Below are positions 35,443-43,716 of a stretch of DNA of 64,000 nt, piece by piece. This stretch comes from Streptomyces sp. CB01580 (GTDB taxonomy: Bacteria > Actinomycetota > Actinomycetes > Streptomycetales > Streptomycetaceae), in NCBI RefSeq assembly GCF_001905795.1, contig NZ_LIXJ01000003.1, forward strand, positions 186,001 through 250,000, read 5' to 3'. Position 1 is the first letter of the stretch, and every line of letters starts with the position of its first letter. The position numbers were made by a program, and so were the translations under genes. The notes under the pieces were generated by a model. It was given only the letters and a program-made list of their open reading frames with translations. It was not told the origin of the DNA and did not search any database.

Positions 35443-37479
35443 ATGGCGAGCGACATCCCCGAGGAGACGACGAGCTTTGTCGGACGGAAAGCGGAACTGG
35501 CCGGGCTCGAACGCACCGTCGCCGCTCACCGGCTGACCACCCTCACCGGAAGCGGAGGCGTCGGCAAGACCAGGCTCGCCGCCCGCGCCGCACGACACGC
35601 GGCCTCCGCGTACCGCGACGGGGCCCGCTGGGCGGACCTGTCCCCGCTGCACGACGACAGCCTGCTCATCGCGACCGTCTCCGACGCGGTCGGGCTCTCC
35701 GACCACACCCTGCGCATGCCCATCGACGCGCTGTGCGAATGGCTCGCCGACAAGGAACTGCTGCTGGTCCTCGACTCCTGCGAACACCTGCTCCCGGCCA
35801 GCGCGCACCTGCTCGGCGAGGTCCTCACCACCTCGCCCGGCCTCACCGTGCTGGCCACCAGCCGGCAGCCGCTCGGTCTGCGGGGCGAACGGCTCGTCGA
35901 GGTCGAGCCGCTGCCGTTCGAGGGCGCGGGCGACGCGCTGACCCTGTTCCGGGACCGGGCCGTGGCCGCGGCCCCCGGACTCGCCCTCCACGCACCGGCC
36001 GACACCGCGGCCGCCGCCGAGATCTGCCGCCGTCTCGAAGGCATCCCGCTCGCCATCGAACTCGCGGCCGGGGCCCTCGGCGGGGAGAGCGTCGAGCAGG
36101 TCGCCGCCCGGATCCGCACCCGCTTCGACGTGCCGGCCGACGACACGGCCCTGCCGCCGCGCCACCGCACCCTGCGCACCGCCATCGGCTGGAGCCATGA
36201 ACTGTGCACCCCTCCGGAGCGGCTGCTCTGGGCGCGGCTGACCGTCCTGCGCGGCGACTTCGACGAGGCCACCGCCCGCGAGGTCTGCGCCGGCGGACCG
36301 CTCACCGCGGACGGGGTCACCGGGGCGCTGAACGGCCTGGTCGCCAAGTCCGTCGTCCGACGGGACGGCGCACGCCACCGGATGCTCGACACCATCCGCG
36401 AGTACGGGCGGATGTGGCTCGCCGAACTGGGCGAGGAGCGGGCCGCCGCCGACCGGCACGCCGCCTGCTTCCTCGGCCTGGCCCGCCGGGCCCACGCGGG
36501 CTGGACCGGTGACGACCAGATCATCTGGTACCACCGCATCGCCGAGACGCACGCCGACCTGTGCGCGGCCCTCGACCATCTGTTGGTCCACGACACCGCG
36601 GCCGCCCAGGAGATGGCGGGCCGGATCGGCTTCTTCTGGTGCTGCTGCGGCCATCTGCCGCAGACCCGCGACTACGCGCGGCGCGCTCTGGACGTCGGCC
36701 CGGAACAGGGCCCGCACCGCACCCGCGCCCTGTGGGTGCTGGGCATGACCGTCATGCTCCAGGGCGACTACCCGGCTGCCCGCCGCCTGGGCCGGGAGTG
36801 CACCCGGTCCGCGTCCCGGGACGGCACCCACGAGGGCATCCTCGCCGCCGCCTACCTGTGCGGCCTCACCCATCTGATGACCGGCCGTCCCGAGGCGGGC
36901 CTGCGCCGGATCGACCAGGTCCTGCGCGTCGCCGACGCCGGGACCCGGCTCGAAGCCGCCTACCGGCTGCGCTGCCGCCTCATCACCGTCTTCGCCCTGA
37001 CCAGCCTCGGCCGGCTGGAAGAGGCGGCCGAGGCGGCTCGCAACCTGCGCGCCGTCTGCGAGGCCCAGGACGAGTGCTGGACCCGCAGCTACGTCGACTA
37101 CCAGCTCGCCCTGATCGCCCTGCTGCGGGGCGACGCCGAGGCTTCCGCCGCCCACGCCCGCGCGATGCTCGCGGGTAAGCACCGCCTGCGCGACCGCTTC
37201 GGCATCGCGCTCGGGCTGGACATCCTGGCCGCGGCGATCGCCGCCCAGGGCGCCGGTGCCCGCGCCGCCCGGGTGTACGGCACGGGCCAGGTCTACTGGC
37301 GCATGGTCGGCCACCCGCAGCGCGGCACCCCCGAGCTGGGCCCGCTGCGCGAGGCGTGCGAACGCCGGGCCCGCGAGGCCGTCGGCGACGCCGCCTTCCA
37401 GCGCGCCTTCGAGCGGGGCCGGGCGGACAACGCGGAGGTCGGTCTGGCGGCGGCGCTCCAGGGCGAACTGCTGATGTAG
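35443..37479 (+). CDS. STAND/NB-ARC-type ATPase with helical repeats, no DNA-binding domain
   Basis: 678 residues from ATG 35443 (MASDIPEETTSFVGR); GTG 35431 is an alternative. NTPase core: FVGRKAEL entry motif, P-loop TGSGGVGKTRLA, LLVLDSCEHLL (Walker B), VLATSRQPLGL and GIPLAIELAAG. It resembles the ATPase of the LuxR/AfsR (LAL/SARP) regulators, but here it has neither an N-terminal SARP nor a C-terminal LuxR HTH. After a winged-helix segment (residues about 235-330), the C-terminal 330 residues form TPR-like helices. Possibly a stand-alone sensor that acts by protein contacts. No partner is obvious next door. Confidence 0.85.
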   Translation: MASDIPEETTSFVGRKAELAGLERTVAAHRLTTLTGSGGVGKTRLAARAARHAASAYRDGARWADLSPLHDDSLLIATVSDAVGLSDHTLRMPIDALCEWLADKELLLVLDSCEHLLPASAHLLGEVLTTSPGLTVLATSRQPLGLRGERLVEVEPLPFEGAGDALTLFRDRAVAAAPGLALHAPADTAAAAEICRRLEGIPLAIELAAGALGGESVEQVAARIRTRFDVPADDTALPPRHRTLRTAIGWSHELCTPPERLLWARLTVLRGDFDEATAREVCAGGPLTADGVTGALNGLVAKSVVRRDGARHRMLDTIREYGRMWLAELGEERAAADRHAACFLGLARRAHAGWTGDDQIIWYHRIAETHADLCAALDHLLVHDTAAAQEMAGRIGFFWCCCGHLPQTRDYARRALDVGPEQGPHRTRALWVLGMTVMLQGDYPAARRLGRECTRSASRDGTHEGILAAAYLCGLTHLMTGRPEAGLRRIDQVLRVADAGTRLEAAYRLRCRLITVFALTSLGRLEEAAEAARNLRAVCEAQDECWTRSYVDYQLALIALLRGDAEASAAHARAMLAGKHRLRDRFGIALGLDILAAAIAAQGAGARAARVYGTGQVYWRMVGHPQRGTPELGPLREACERRAREAVGDAAFQRAFERGRADNAEVGLAAALQGELLM

Positions 37480-37561
37480 CGCGCGGGCGCCGGACGCCTC
37501 CGTGCCGCGGAACGCCGGGCCGCGAGCCCGTCACGACCTGCCGAGCCGGAGGGCCGGGCCG

Positions 37562-38326
37562 TCACGGGGCGCCGGTCCGTGGGTCCGTCGCGGTGGGCGT
37601 CGCGCGTTGCGCGGGAACGGCCGGTGCGACCGGTACGGCGGGTGCCAGGGCGGAGAGCCGTTCCAGCAGCTCGCCGAACGGCCCGTCCGCCGGCTCCTGC
37701 GCGAGCACTCGCAGCACGATGCCCGCCATCTCGGTGTCGTACGCGGCGCTCACCGCGGCCAGCGCCGCGAAGTCGTGCACCAGCTGCGTCTCCAGCTCCT
37801 CGCGCGGGACACGCCGCCCGTCCAGCCAGATCAGCGCCGTCGACTCGGCCAGCGAAACCCACGACCGCACGACCAACTCCAGCCGTGCCGGGGGGACCTC
37901 GACGCCGAGATGGGCCAGGATCTGCTCGTACGCCGCCTGCCGCACCCCGTCGATCACCGCGTTCGCCGTCGAGGAGCCCGCCGCGGGTCCGCCCCGCATC
38001 AGGGCCGAGAACCCCGGGCCGTGCTCGTCGACGAAGTCGAAGAACCGCTTCATCACCTTCAACAGCCGCTGACCGAGCGGTCCTTCACGCGGTTCGACGA
38101 ACCGCGCCGCCAGCTCGTCCGCCGCCCGTCGCAGCGCCGCCTCGTACAGGCTCTGCTTCCCGGGGAAGTAGTGGTAGACCAGGGGGCGCGAGATCCCGGC
38201 CGCGGCCGCGATCTCGTCGATCGACACCTCGTCCGGGGCGCGGTGGCTGAACAACTCCAGCGCGACATCGATCAGTTGCCGCCTGCGCTCCTCGACGCCC
38301 ATCCTGCGCCGCACTCCGGTCGTCAT
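37562..38326 (-). CDS. TetR-family regulator next to the diiron/reductase operon
   Basis: 254 residues. N-terminal HTH: RRRQLIDVALELFSHRAPDEVSIDEIAAAAGISRPLVYHYFPGKQSLYEAAL. The C-terminal domain contains FFDFVDEHGPGFSALMRGGPA and SLAESTALIWLDGR, typical of regulators of lipid and hydroxylase genes; the last 30 residues are Pro/Ala low complexity. It is co-oriented with, and downstream of, the reductase gene but separated by two hairpins, so it has its own promoter. The dyad CGTCA-n6-TGACG at 40465-40480 in front of the diiron gene is a candidate target. Confidence 0.9.
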   Translation of the reverse strand: MTTGVRRRMGVEERRRQLIDVALELFSHRAPDEVSIDEIAAAAGISRPLVYHYFPGKQSLYEAALRRAADELAARFVEPREGPLGQRLLKVMKRFFDFVDEHGPGFSALMRGGPAAGSSTANAVIDGVRQAAYEQILAHLGVEVPPARLELVVRSWVSLAESTALIWLDGRRVPREELETQLVHDFAALAAVSAAYDTEMAGIVLRVLAQEPADGPFGELLERLSALAPAVPVAPAVPAQRATPTATDPRTGAP

Positions 38327-38345
38327 GGTGGACAGCGTACCCAGT

Positions 38346-38397
38346 GCCGTGACCGGCGGCGTCTGACCCCGTCGCGGCCGACGCCGCCGGTCACGGC
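38346..38397. terminator. 18-bp-stem terminator of the diiron/reductase operon
   Basis: GCCGTGACCGGCGGCGTC / GACGCCGCCGGTCACGGC, perfect over 18 bp with a 16-nt loop. A second, weaker hairpin (CGGGCCGGC/GCCGGCCCG) at 38424-38465 precedes it on the operon transcript. Confidence 0.85.
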
Positions 38398-38471
38398 GCC
38401 GGGCGGGGGCTGGTGGGAGGTGTCGGGCCGGCCCGCCGACGATCCGCGGGGCGACGGCCGGCCCGCTGCCG

Positions 38472-39554
38472 TCACAGGTCCAGGACCAGTCGTCCTCCCC
38501 GGCACCGGGACACGCAGATCAGCATCGAGTCGTCCCGTTCCGAGTCGGTCAGCAGCTCGTCACGGTGATCGACCTCGCCTTCCAGGACGCTCTGCCGGCA
38601 CGTACCGCAGAAGCCTTGTTCGCAGGAGTAGGAGACGTGCGGAAGTTCCTCGCGCACCGCGGACAGCACCGACCGGTCCGCCGTCACGTGGACCGTGCGG
38701 CCGGAGCGGCGCAGTTCGACCTCGAAGGGGCCGGCACCGGCCGTCGACGTGCTCGCCGGGGCGAAGCGCTCCAGGTGGAGGGTGCGGCCGGGCGGCAGGG
38801 CGGCGGCGACCGCGTCCATCAGAGGCTCGGGACCGCAGCAGTAGACGGCCGTGCCCTCCGCCGTGTCCGCCAGGGCCCCGGCCGTGTCCGGACGGCCCGC
38901 CTCGTCGGCGGGGACGACCGTCACCCGGCCGCCCTCCGCGCCCAGCTTCTCGATCTCGTCCAGGAACGGCATCGAGGCACGGGACCGTCCGCCGTACAGC
39001 AGCCGCCAGTCGGCCCCCGAGGCGGCCACGGACCGCAGCATCGGCAGGATCGGGGTGATGCCGATGCCGCCCGCGACGAAGAGGTACGCGGGGGCGTCGA
39101 CGAGCGGGAACCGGTTGCGCGGGGCGCGGACCTCCACCTCGTCGCCCGCGCGAAGCCGTTCGTGGACCTCCCGCGAGCCGCCCCGGCCGTCCTCCACCAG
39201 GCGCGTCGCGATCGTGTACGTGTCGGCGGCGGCCGGGTCCCCGCACAGCGAGTACTGCCGGACCAGGCCGGAGGGCAGCAGCAGATCGAGGTGCGCGCCG
39301 GGCTGCCAGGCCGGCAGACCGGCGCCCTCCAGACGGAGCAGGACCACGTCCTCGGCGGCTGAGGCACGTTCCGTGATCAGCAGCCGGTGGGTGGTGGTGG
39401 AGCGGCGGCCCGAGTGCCCCGACACCGGGGTGTCCAGGGCCGGGAGCGGCCACAGCGGGGAGCGCCGGACGCGGCGGCGCACGGCACGCCGGGCCAGCAG
39501 CGCGGCGCCGGTGAGGAGCAGGGCGGTGCGTGCGCGGGGCAGCGGGAGCGGCAT
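38472..39554 (-). CDS. Ferredoxin reductase: FAD/NAD(P)H oxidoreductase with C-terminal 2Fe-2S domain
   Basis: 360 residues. An N-terminal hydrophobic/basic stretch (ALLLTGAALLARRAVRRRVRR) may anchor it to the membrane. The FAD domain has RQYSL, the NAD(P) domain has VAGGIGITPILPM and AVYCCGPEPLM, and the plant-type ferredoxin domain has Cys311, Cys316, Cys319 (SCEQGFCGTCRQ) and Cys347 (MLICVSRC). This phthalate dioxygenase reductase-like order passes electrons from NAD(P)H to an oxygenase. Its ATG lies only 2 nt after the stop of the diiron gene, so the two proteins are almost certainly partners. Confidence 0.93.
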   Translation of the reverse strand: MPLPLPRARTALLLTGAALLARRAVRRRVRRSPLWPLPALDTPVSGHSGRRSTTTHRLLITERASAAEDVVLLRLEGAGLPAWQPGAHLDLLLPSGLVRQYSLCGDPAAADTYTIATRLVEDGRGGSREVHERLRAGDEVEVRAPRNRFPLVDAPAYLFVAGGIGITPILPMLRSVAASGADWRLLYGGRSRASMPFLDEIEKLGAEGGRVTVVPADEAGRPDTAGALADTAEGTAVYCCGPEPLMDAVAAALPPGRTLHLERFAPASTSTAGAGPFEVELRRSGRTVHVTADRSVLSAVREELPHVSYSCEQGFCGTCRQSVLEGEVDHRDELLTDSERDDSMLICVSRCRGGRLVLDL

Positions 39555-39556
39555 GG

Positions 39557-40462
39557 TCAGTGGCCCCCCGTCGTCCGGGCCTCGGCGGCCGTCGCCGCGG
39601 GCGAGTGCGCGAGGTAGTCCATCGCCTGGGCCGTGCTGCCCTCCTGCGAGGGGTGGTAGGAGCGGCTCAGATAGCGGGGGACGGAGCGCAGCAGATCACC
39701 CGTCGCGGGCAGCGTGCCCTGCCTGCCGCTGACGTAGAACTCCTTGAACGACGCCTTGCCGTCCAGCAGCGTCGGGTCGTTCTCCATGAAGAAGCGCGCG
39801 CCGCGCTGCCAGAGGAAGAACAGCGCGGAGAAGCACGTCGCCCAGGTCCGCACCCGCCGCCGGTAGCCGCCGTCGACGTGCATGAACAGGTCGAACGCGA
39901 CCGAGCGGTGCTCGACCTCCTCCGCGCCGTGCCAGCGCAGCAGGTCCAGCATCGTCGGATCGGCGCCGCGCCGGTCCAGCTCCTCGGCGTTCAGCACCCA
40001 GTCGCCCAGGAACGCGGTGTAGTGCTCGATCGCCGCGATCATCGCCACCCGCTCCATCAGCCACCACTTCCGGGCCCGGCCCGGTGGCAGCGTCCGGTCG
40101 CCCAGGAGCTTCTCGAAGAACCAGTCGATCTGCGCGGTGTACGGCGTGGGGTCCAGACCGAGCCGCCTCAGATGGGGCAGCACGTCGTCGTGGGCCTGCG
40201 AGTGCACGGCCTCCTGTCCGATGAACCCGAGGACGTCCTGGCGCAACCGCTCGTCGTGGATGTACGGCAGGACCTGCCGGTACACGTGGACGAACCAGCG
40301 TTCCCCGGCGGGCAGCAGCAGATGCAGCACGTTGATGGTGTGCGTGGTGAACGGGTCGCCCGGCACCCAGTGCAGGGGTGTCTCGTCCCAGGCGAAGGAG
40401 ACCTTGCGGGCCTTGAGCGGCGTCCGCTCCGACGTGACCGGCGCCGGCTGCGTATGAGACAT
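39557..40462 (-). CDS. Probable diiron carboxylate enzyme (family annotated 'metal-dependent hydrolase', PF10118-like)
   Basis: 301 residues from ATG 40462, leaderless behind TACATT. Overall it matches the predicted metal-dependent hydrolase family (ARKVSFAWDETPLHWVPGDP start). The helical core shows Glu54 (AGERWF), Glu84-x-x-His87 (GQEAVHSQAH), Glu146 (AAIEHYTAFLG) and Glu182-x-x-His185 (EEVEHRS), which is the E / ExxH / E / ExxH ligand set of ferritin-like diiron oxygenases. Together with the downstream reductase this suggests an O2-activating hydroxylase or desaturase acting on a hydrophobic substrate, rather than a hydrolase. Substrate unknown. Confidence 0.85.
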   Translation of the reverse strand: MSHTQPAPVTSERTPLKARKVSFAWDETPLHWVPGDPFTTHTINVLHLLLPAGERWFVHVYRQVLPYIHDERLRQDVLGFIGQEAVHSQAHDDVLPHLRRLGLDPTPYTAQIDWFFEKLLGDRTLPPGRARKWWLMERVAMIAAIEHYTAFLGDWVLNAEELDRRGADPTMLDLLRWHGAEEVEHRSVAFDLFMHVDGGYRRRVRTWATCFSALFFLWQRGARFFMENDPTLLDGKASFKEFYVSGRQGTLPATGDLLRSVPRYLSRSYHPSQEGSTAQAMDYLAHSPAATAAEARTTGGH

Positions 40463-40500
40463 GACGTCAATGTACTGACGGGTATGCCGATGTGACAGGG
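40463..40500 (-). promoter_or_regulatory. Leaderless promoter and operator of the diiron/reductase operon
   Basis: On the minus strand, -35 TGTCAC (40498-40493), a 17-nt spacer and -10 TACATT (40475-40470) place the start of transcription at the ATG. The dyad CGTCA-n6-TGACG (40465-40480) overlaps the -10 and is a plausible TetR operator. Confidence 0.6.
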
Positions 40501-40624
40501 GGCGTACGACGATTTCCTCGGGGTGCCCGGACACCGGGCCGGTGCGGAGCGCCCGTACGGACCGGTGTCGGCGGAGGGGGGCACGCGGGCCGGGCCTGCG
40601 CGCGGACACGTAGCCGGCGCGCGA

Positions 40625-40644
40625 CCCCGCCCCGCGGGGCGGGG
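40625..40644. terminator. 20-bp GC palindrome hairpin
   Basis: CCCCGCCCCGCGGGGCGGGG lies 24 nt after the stop of the minus-strand gene ending at 40669. A further hairpin (GACACCGG/CCGGTGTC) is at 40530-40569. Confidence 0.65.
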
Positions 40645-40668
40645 GCCGCCGTTCCCGCTGTCAGGAGT

Positions 40669-41493
40669 TCACCGGCCGCTCGTCGTGCGAAGCGGCGCAT
40701 CCGGATCCGGGGCCCGTTCGCCCGTGGGGCCGGGGACGCGCGGGCGTGCGGGGGAGGTGTCGCGCTCCTGGTCGTGGCCCGGCGGACCCAGCAGCGCCCC
40801 GCACACCAGCAGCGCCGCCACGGCCGCCATCGCCGCCTTCGTGTACTGGTGGCGGCGCGGCAGGTCCGGAGGGCGGACGTGGAGCGCACAGGGGTCGAAC
40901 TCCGGGGAGTCGAGCAGCCGGTGAGGCGTCGGCACACCATCCGCCTCGGCGAGGGCCGCGTGCGGGTCCGCCACCCCGGCGGTGGTGAGCACCCGTCGCA
41001 CCCGGGCGTCGGGCAGCCGTTCCAGGCCGCGCAGGACGCAGGCGGCGCGCCCCGCGCCCGAGAGCTCCGACAGGGCGTGTTCCAGGGCGAGTTCGTCCGA
41101 TCCGCCCGAGTGCGGCACCAGCCGCAGCCCCCACACCTGCGGCAGCGACGCCGCCGTCCGGAGGCGGTGCCACGGGCGTTCCGCCTCCAGCGCCGCCCGC
41201 ACCACCAGCCCCCGGGCACACGTGTGGAGCGGATCCTCCGACGCCATCGGATCGCCGGGCAGGTGCGGCGACGGGATCCCCGAGCGGTCCGGGTCCGCCG
41301 TACGGTGCGCCGACAGCAGGGCCCGCTGGGCGAGGGCGTGCGCCGTCAGTACCCGCCGATGACGGCCGAGCGACCGCGGCAGCACCAGATATCCCAGCCG
41401 GGTCAGCCGCGGATAGTGCTCGACGAGCGCAGCCCCGCCCCGCCCCGCGTCGGCCCGGGCGTCCGTGGAAGGTATCTCGGGCAGTGGGCGCAC
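40669..41493 (-). CDS. Uncharacterised single-pass membrane protein
   Basis: 274 residues from GTG 41493; no clear RBS, so the start is uncertain. The first 215 residues are soluble, with an Arg-rich helical segment (EHYPRLTRLGYLVLPRSLGRH) that resembles the opening of a recurrent Streptomyces hypothetical family near winged-helix regulators. One membrane helix (AAMAAVAALLVCGALLG) lies at about 225-242, followed by only 30 Pro/Asp-rich residues. I recall longer homologs with an extracytoplasmic half; if so, this copy is truncated. It sits downstream of the winged-helix regulator, separated by a strong hairpin. No function assigned. Confidence 0.65.
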   Translation of the reverse strand: MRPLPEIPSTDARADAGRGGAALVEHYPRLTRLGYLVLPRSLGRHRRVLTAHALAQRALLSAHRTADPDRSGIPSPHLPGDPMASEDPLHTCARGLVVRAALEAERPWHRLRTAASLPQVWGLRLVPHSGGSDELALEHALSELSGAGRAACVLRGLERLPDARVRRVLTTAGVADPHAALAEADGVPTPHRLLDSPEFDPCALHVRPPDLPRRHQYTKAAMAAVAALLVCGALLGPPGHDQERDTSPARPRVPGPTGERAPDPDAPLRTTSGR

Positions 41494-41563
41494 ATTCAGC
41501 AGAACGAACGGATCGTGCGATGGTCACTCCGCCCGACCGTTCCCGGCCCGGGGCCATCGACCC

Positions 41564-41604
41564 GGGCCGTCCCGGTCCGGTGGGCATCCGGACCGGGACG
41601 GCCC
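41564..41604. terminator. 17-bp-stem terminator after the winged-helix gene
   Basis: GGGCCGTCCCGGTCCGG / CCGGACCGGGACGGCCC with a 7-nt loop, between the winged-helix stop (41628) and the next minus-strand start (41493). Confidence 0.85.
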
Positions 41605-41627
41605 CGCGCACGGTCCCGCTCCCGGTC

Positions 41628-42236
41628 TCAGGGGGCGTACTTGTACCCGACGCGCCGCACCGTCTGGATCGAACGCCGGTGCTCGGCCCCCAGTTTGCGG
41701 CGCAGCCGGGCGATGTGGACGTCCACCGTGCGCCCGTCGCCCACGTGCCCATAGCCCCAGACCGTGGTCACCAACTGGTGGCGGGTGTGCACCCGGTGCG
41801 GATGCGCGACGAGATGGGCGAGCAGTTCGAACTCCAGGAAGGTGAGGTCGAGCGACTTCCCGCCCACCGTCGCGGTGCGCTGCGCGGGATCGACGCTGAC
41901 CGGACCGGTGGCCGGTTCGTCCACCGGCGACGGCACCACGTACCGGGCCGCGGCGGTCGCGGCGGCGACCGCCGGCTGCTGATCGGCCGGTACGAGCACC
42001 AGGTAACCGACCATCGGCGGTCGGCCGGGCAGCGCCGGGACGGTGTGCTGGGGTGCCGGCAGCCAGGTGGCGTCCGGCGGCAGGAACTCCGCCACATCGG
42101 CCAGCTGCACGACCTCGTCGGGATCGACGGCGCGCAGCCGATGGCGGTTGGCGGAGAGGGAACGGGCGGAGGAGGCGGCGGCAGTGGCCGCCGACGGTGC
42201 CGCGGTGGCGGGGGACAGGGTACGGCTGTTCTTCAT
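41628..42236 (-). CDS. OmpR/PhoB-type winged-helix regulator without a canonical receiver
   Basis: 202 residues. The C-terminal 95 residues are a complete OmpR-family winged helix: GGKSLDLTFLEFELLAHLVAHPHRVHTR, then WGYGHVGDGRTVDVHIARLRRKLG and the wing VRRVGYKYAP. The N-terminal 100 residues start with an Ala/Ser-rich tail and have no phosphoacceptor Asp with the usual receiver motifs, so activity is probably not set by a histidine kinase. No kinase gene is adjacent. This atypical type is common in Streptomyces. A 39-codon ORF lies 80 nt upstream on the same strand. Confidence 0.9.
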   Translation of the reverse strand: MKNSRTLSPATAAPSAATAAASSARSLSANRHRLRAVDPDEVVQLADVAEFLPPDATWLPAPQHTVPALPGRPPMVGYLVLVPADQQPAVAAATAAARYVVPSPVDEPATGPVSVDPAQRTATVGGKSLDLTFLEFELLAHLVAHPHRVHTRHQLVTTVWGYGHVGDGRTVDVHIARLRRKLGAEHRRSIQTVRRVGYKYAP

Positions 42237-42591
42237 GAGGTCAGCTCTTTCGCGCGAAGGAGTCGTCGACGGACGGACTTTGCTTGCGCGCGGACCGAAG
42301 GCCGCGGTGAGCGGTTTTAGAGGGCCTGCGCGTTCGACGCGCGGCAACACACCCTGTCGAAGTCGTGGTGCTGACGGGAAGGCCAGAACGGTTCGAGGTC
42401 GCTGCGACCCGTCGAGGTGTGCTGGATACCGGCCATGGCCCCATTCAACCAGAGAACACGACGACGCAGCAGGCGTCCGCCACCCGTCCGTACCGGCCCC
42501 GGCGTCGGCTTCCTCACTTCCGGCCATGGATCCGACACTCCGGCGTCGGCCCGCCGGTCCGCTCTCCCCCGCCCTTCCCGTACGCCCCGCG
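42237..42591. other. Leader region of the winged-helix gene
   Basis: 355 bp holding a 39-codon ORF (42317-42436), a GCGCG-TTCGA-CGCGC inverted repeat overlapping its end, and about 155 bp (42437-42591) with only a TTGAAT -10 candidate (42448-42443). Confidence 0.45.
42317..42436 (-). CDS. Candidate 39-residue peptide upstream of the winged-helix gene
   Basis: ATG 42436 to TAA 42317. The peptide contains SDLEPFWPSRQHHDFDRVCC and ends NAQAL. Nearly all third positions are G or C, as in the real genes around it, and the aromatic/His/Cys-rich composition is not that of a random GC-rich frame. A TTGAAT hexamer sits 6 nt upstream, allowing a leaderless start. It could be a small metal- or redox-responsive protein or a leader peptide for the downstream regulator. 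No family recognised. Confidence 0.5.
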   Translation of the reverse strand: MAGIQHTSTGRSDLEPFWPSRQHHDFDRVCCRASNAQAL

Positions 42592-43503
42592 TCACCCCAC
42601 GAGGCGCTTGCGCCAGTCCAGCGGGAACAGCTCGATCGCCTGGTCCGGCGAACCGTCCCACTTCACCGTCAGCCCCGCCCCCTCCAGTGCCGCCGCCACC
42701 TCACGGCCGACCGCGGTGGTCGTCTCCTCCGACTCGTCGAACCCGCCGTAGTACAGCGAGAGTCCCTGCCCGGCCGCCGCGCTCTCGGTGCACTGGAGAT
42801 GGAAGAAGACGAAGCCGCGCGCGTCCTCGCGTCCGGCGTCGTACATCTCGCCGAGCCCGCACGCACGGCAGCAGGAGAAGTGCTCCCGCGCCGTGATCCC
42901 GCGCTCGTCCAGTGCGGCGAACGCCCGCTCCAGCCGGTCCGCGTCGGTCACGTCCGACCACCCCCGCTGCTCCTCGACCCGCTCCAGCCACAGCCGCTCC
43001 ACCAGCACTCGCGCCTGCGCCTCGGTCACCGGACGGACCCCGTCCTCCACGAGGTACTCCTCGGCCGCCTCGGTGAGCTCGTCCACCGTGTCGTAACCGC
43101 AGCGGAGCAGCACCCGTATCCGTTCTTCCAACTGCGCGCGGATCTCCGCAGGCAGCTCGGGAACGGGCTCCTCCTCCGGCATTCCGGCGCTCTCCCACTC
43201 CACGCCCGCGTCCCACTCCGGCTCCTCGCGTGCCCAGCGGGCCATCAGCTCGGCGACCCGATCCGGCGAGCCGATCACCGTCCGGCAGTGCGTGGCGGGG
43301 CCGCCGGAGCGGTGCTCCAGTTGGTAGTCGCCGCCGTGCTCGTGCCACACCTGCACGTAGGTGCCCGGGATGTCGGGTATGCGCTGCACCACCAGGAAGT
43401 GGTCGTCCTCGCCGCCGATCCGGTGCACGAGATCGCCCAGCGCCCGTTCCGAAACGCGGGTGTGGTTCTGCCAGTTCTCGGTCTCCACCTTGATGTCGAG
43501 CAT
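42592..43503 (-). CDS. DUF6891-type cytoplasmic protein
   Basis: 303 residues, ATG 43503 with GAGGG upstream. The N-terminal 100 residues (VETENWQNHTRVSERALGDL and GTYVQVWHEHGGDYQLEHRS) look like an immunity- or SUKH-like alpha/beta domain. The rest matches proteins labelled DUF6891 (recall), with GITAREHFSCCRACGLGEMYD and RGFVFFHLQCTE followed by LSLYYGGFDES. The CC..C cysteines may bind metal. There are no membrane segments. It lies 213 nt downstream of glnII on the same strand but beyond a terminator, so it is likely independent. Function unknown. Confidence 0.78.
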   Translation of the reverse strand: MLDIKVETENWQNHTRVSERALGDLVHRIGGEDDHFLVVQRIPDIPGTYVQVWHEHGGDYQLEHRSGGPATHCRTVIGSPDRVAELMARWAREEPEWDAGVEWESAGMPEEEPVPELPAEIRAQLEERIRVLLRCGYDTVDELTEAAEEYLVEDGVRPVTEAQARVLVERLWLERVEEQRGWSDVTDADRLERAFAALDERGITAREHFSCCRACGLGEMYDAGREDARGFVFFHLQCTESAAAGQGLSLYYGGFDESEETTTAVGREVAAALEGAGLTVKWDGSPDQAIELFPLDWRKRLVG

Positions 43504-43673
43504 GCGCCCACCCTCACACACGCCACTGACAACGAGCCGGGAACGGCCGGAGGGCGAGCACCGGGAACGACCGGGTCAGCCGACATCGGGAACGAGCGGG
43601 GGCGAGCGCGGGCGAGGACCGCGGCCGGTGCGCGGAACGATCGGGACCGGGCGGCGGAAGGGCGCGGCCGACG

Positions 43674-43709
43674 ACGGCCCGCCGGGCTCGGTGGAGTCCG
43701 GCGGGCCGT
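43674..43709. terminator. glnII terminator
   Basis: ACGGCCCGCCGG / CCGGCGGGCCGT, a 12-bp stem with a 12-nt loop, starting 8 nt after the glnII stop. Confidence 0.8.
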
Positions 43710-43716
43710 GCCTGGA

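Noticed and set aside
42385..42420. tRNA-like GGTTCGAGGTC segment
   Set aside because: No acceptor or anticodon stem can be drawn around it.
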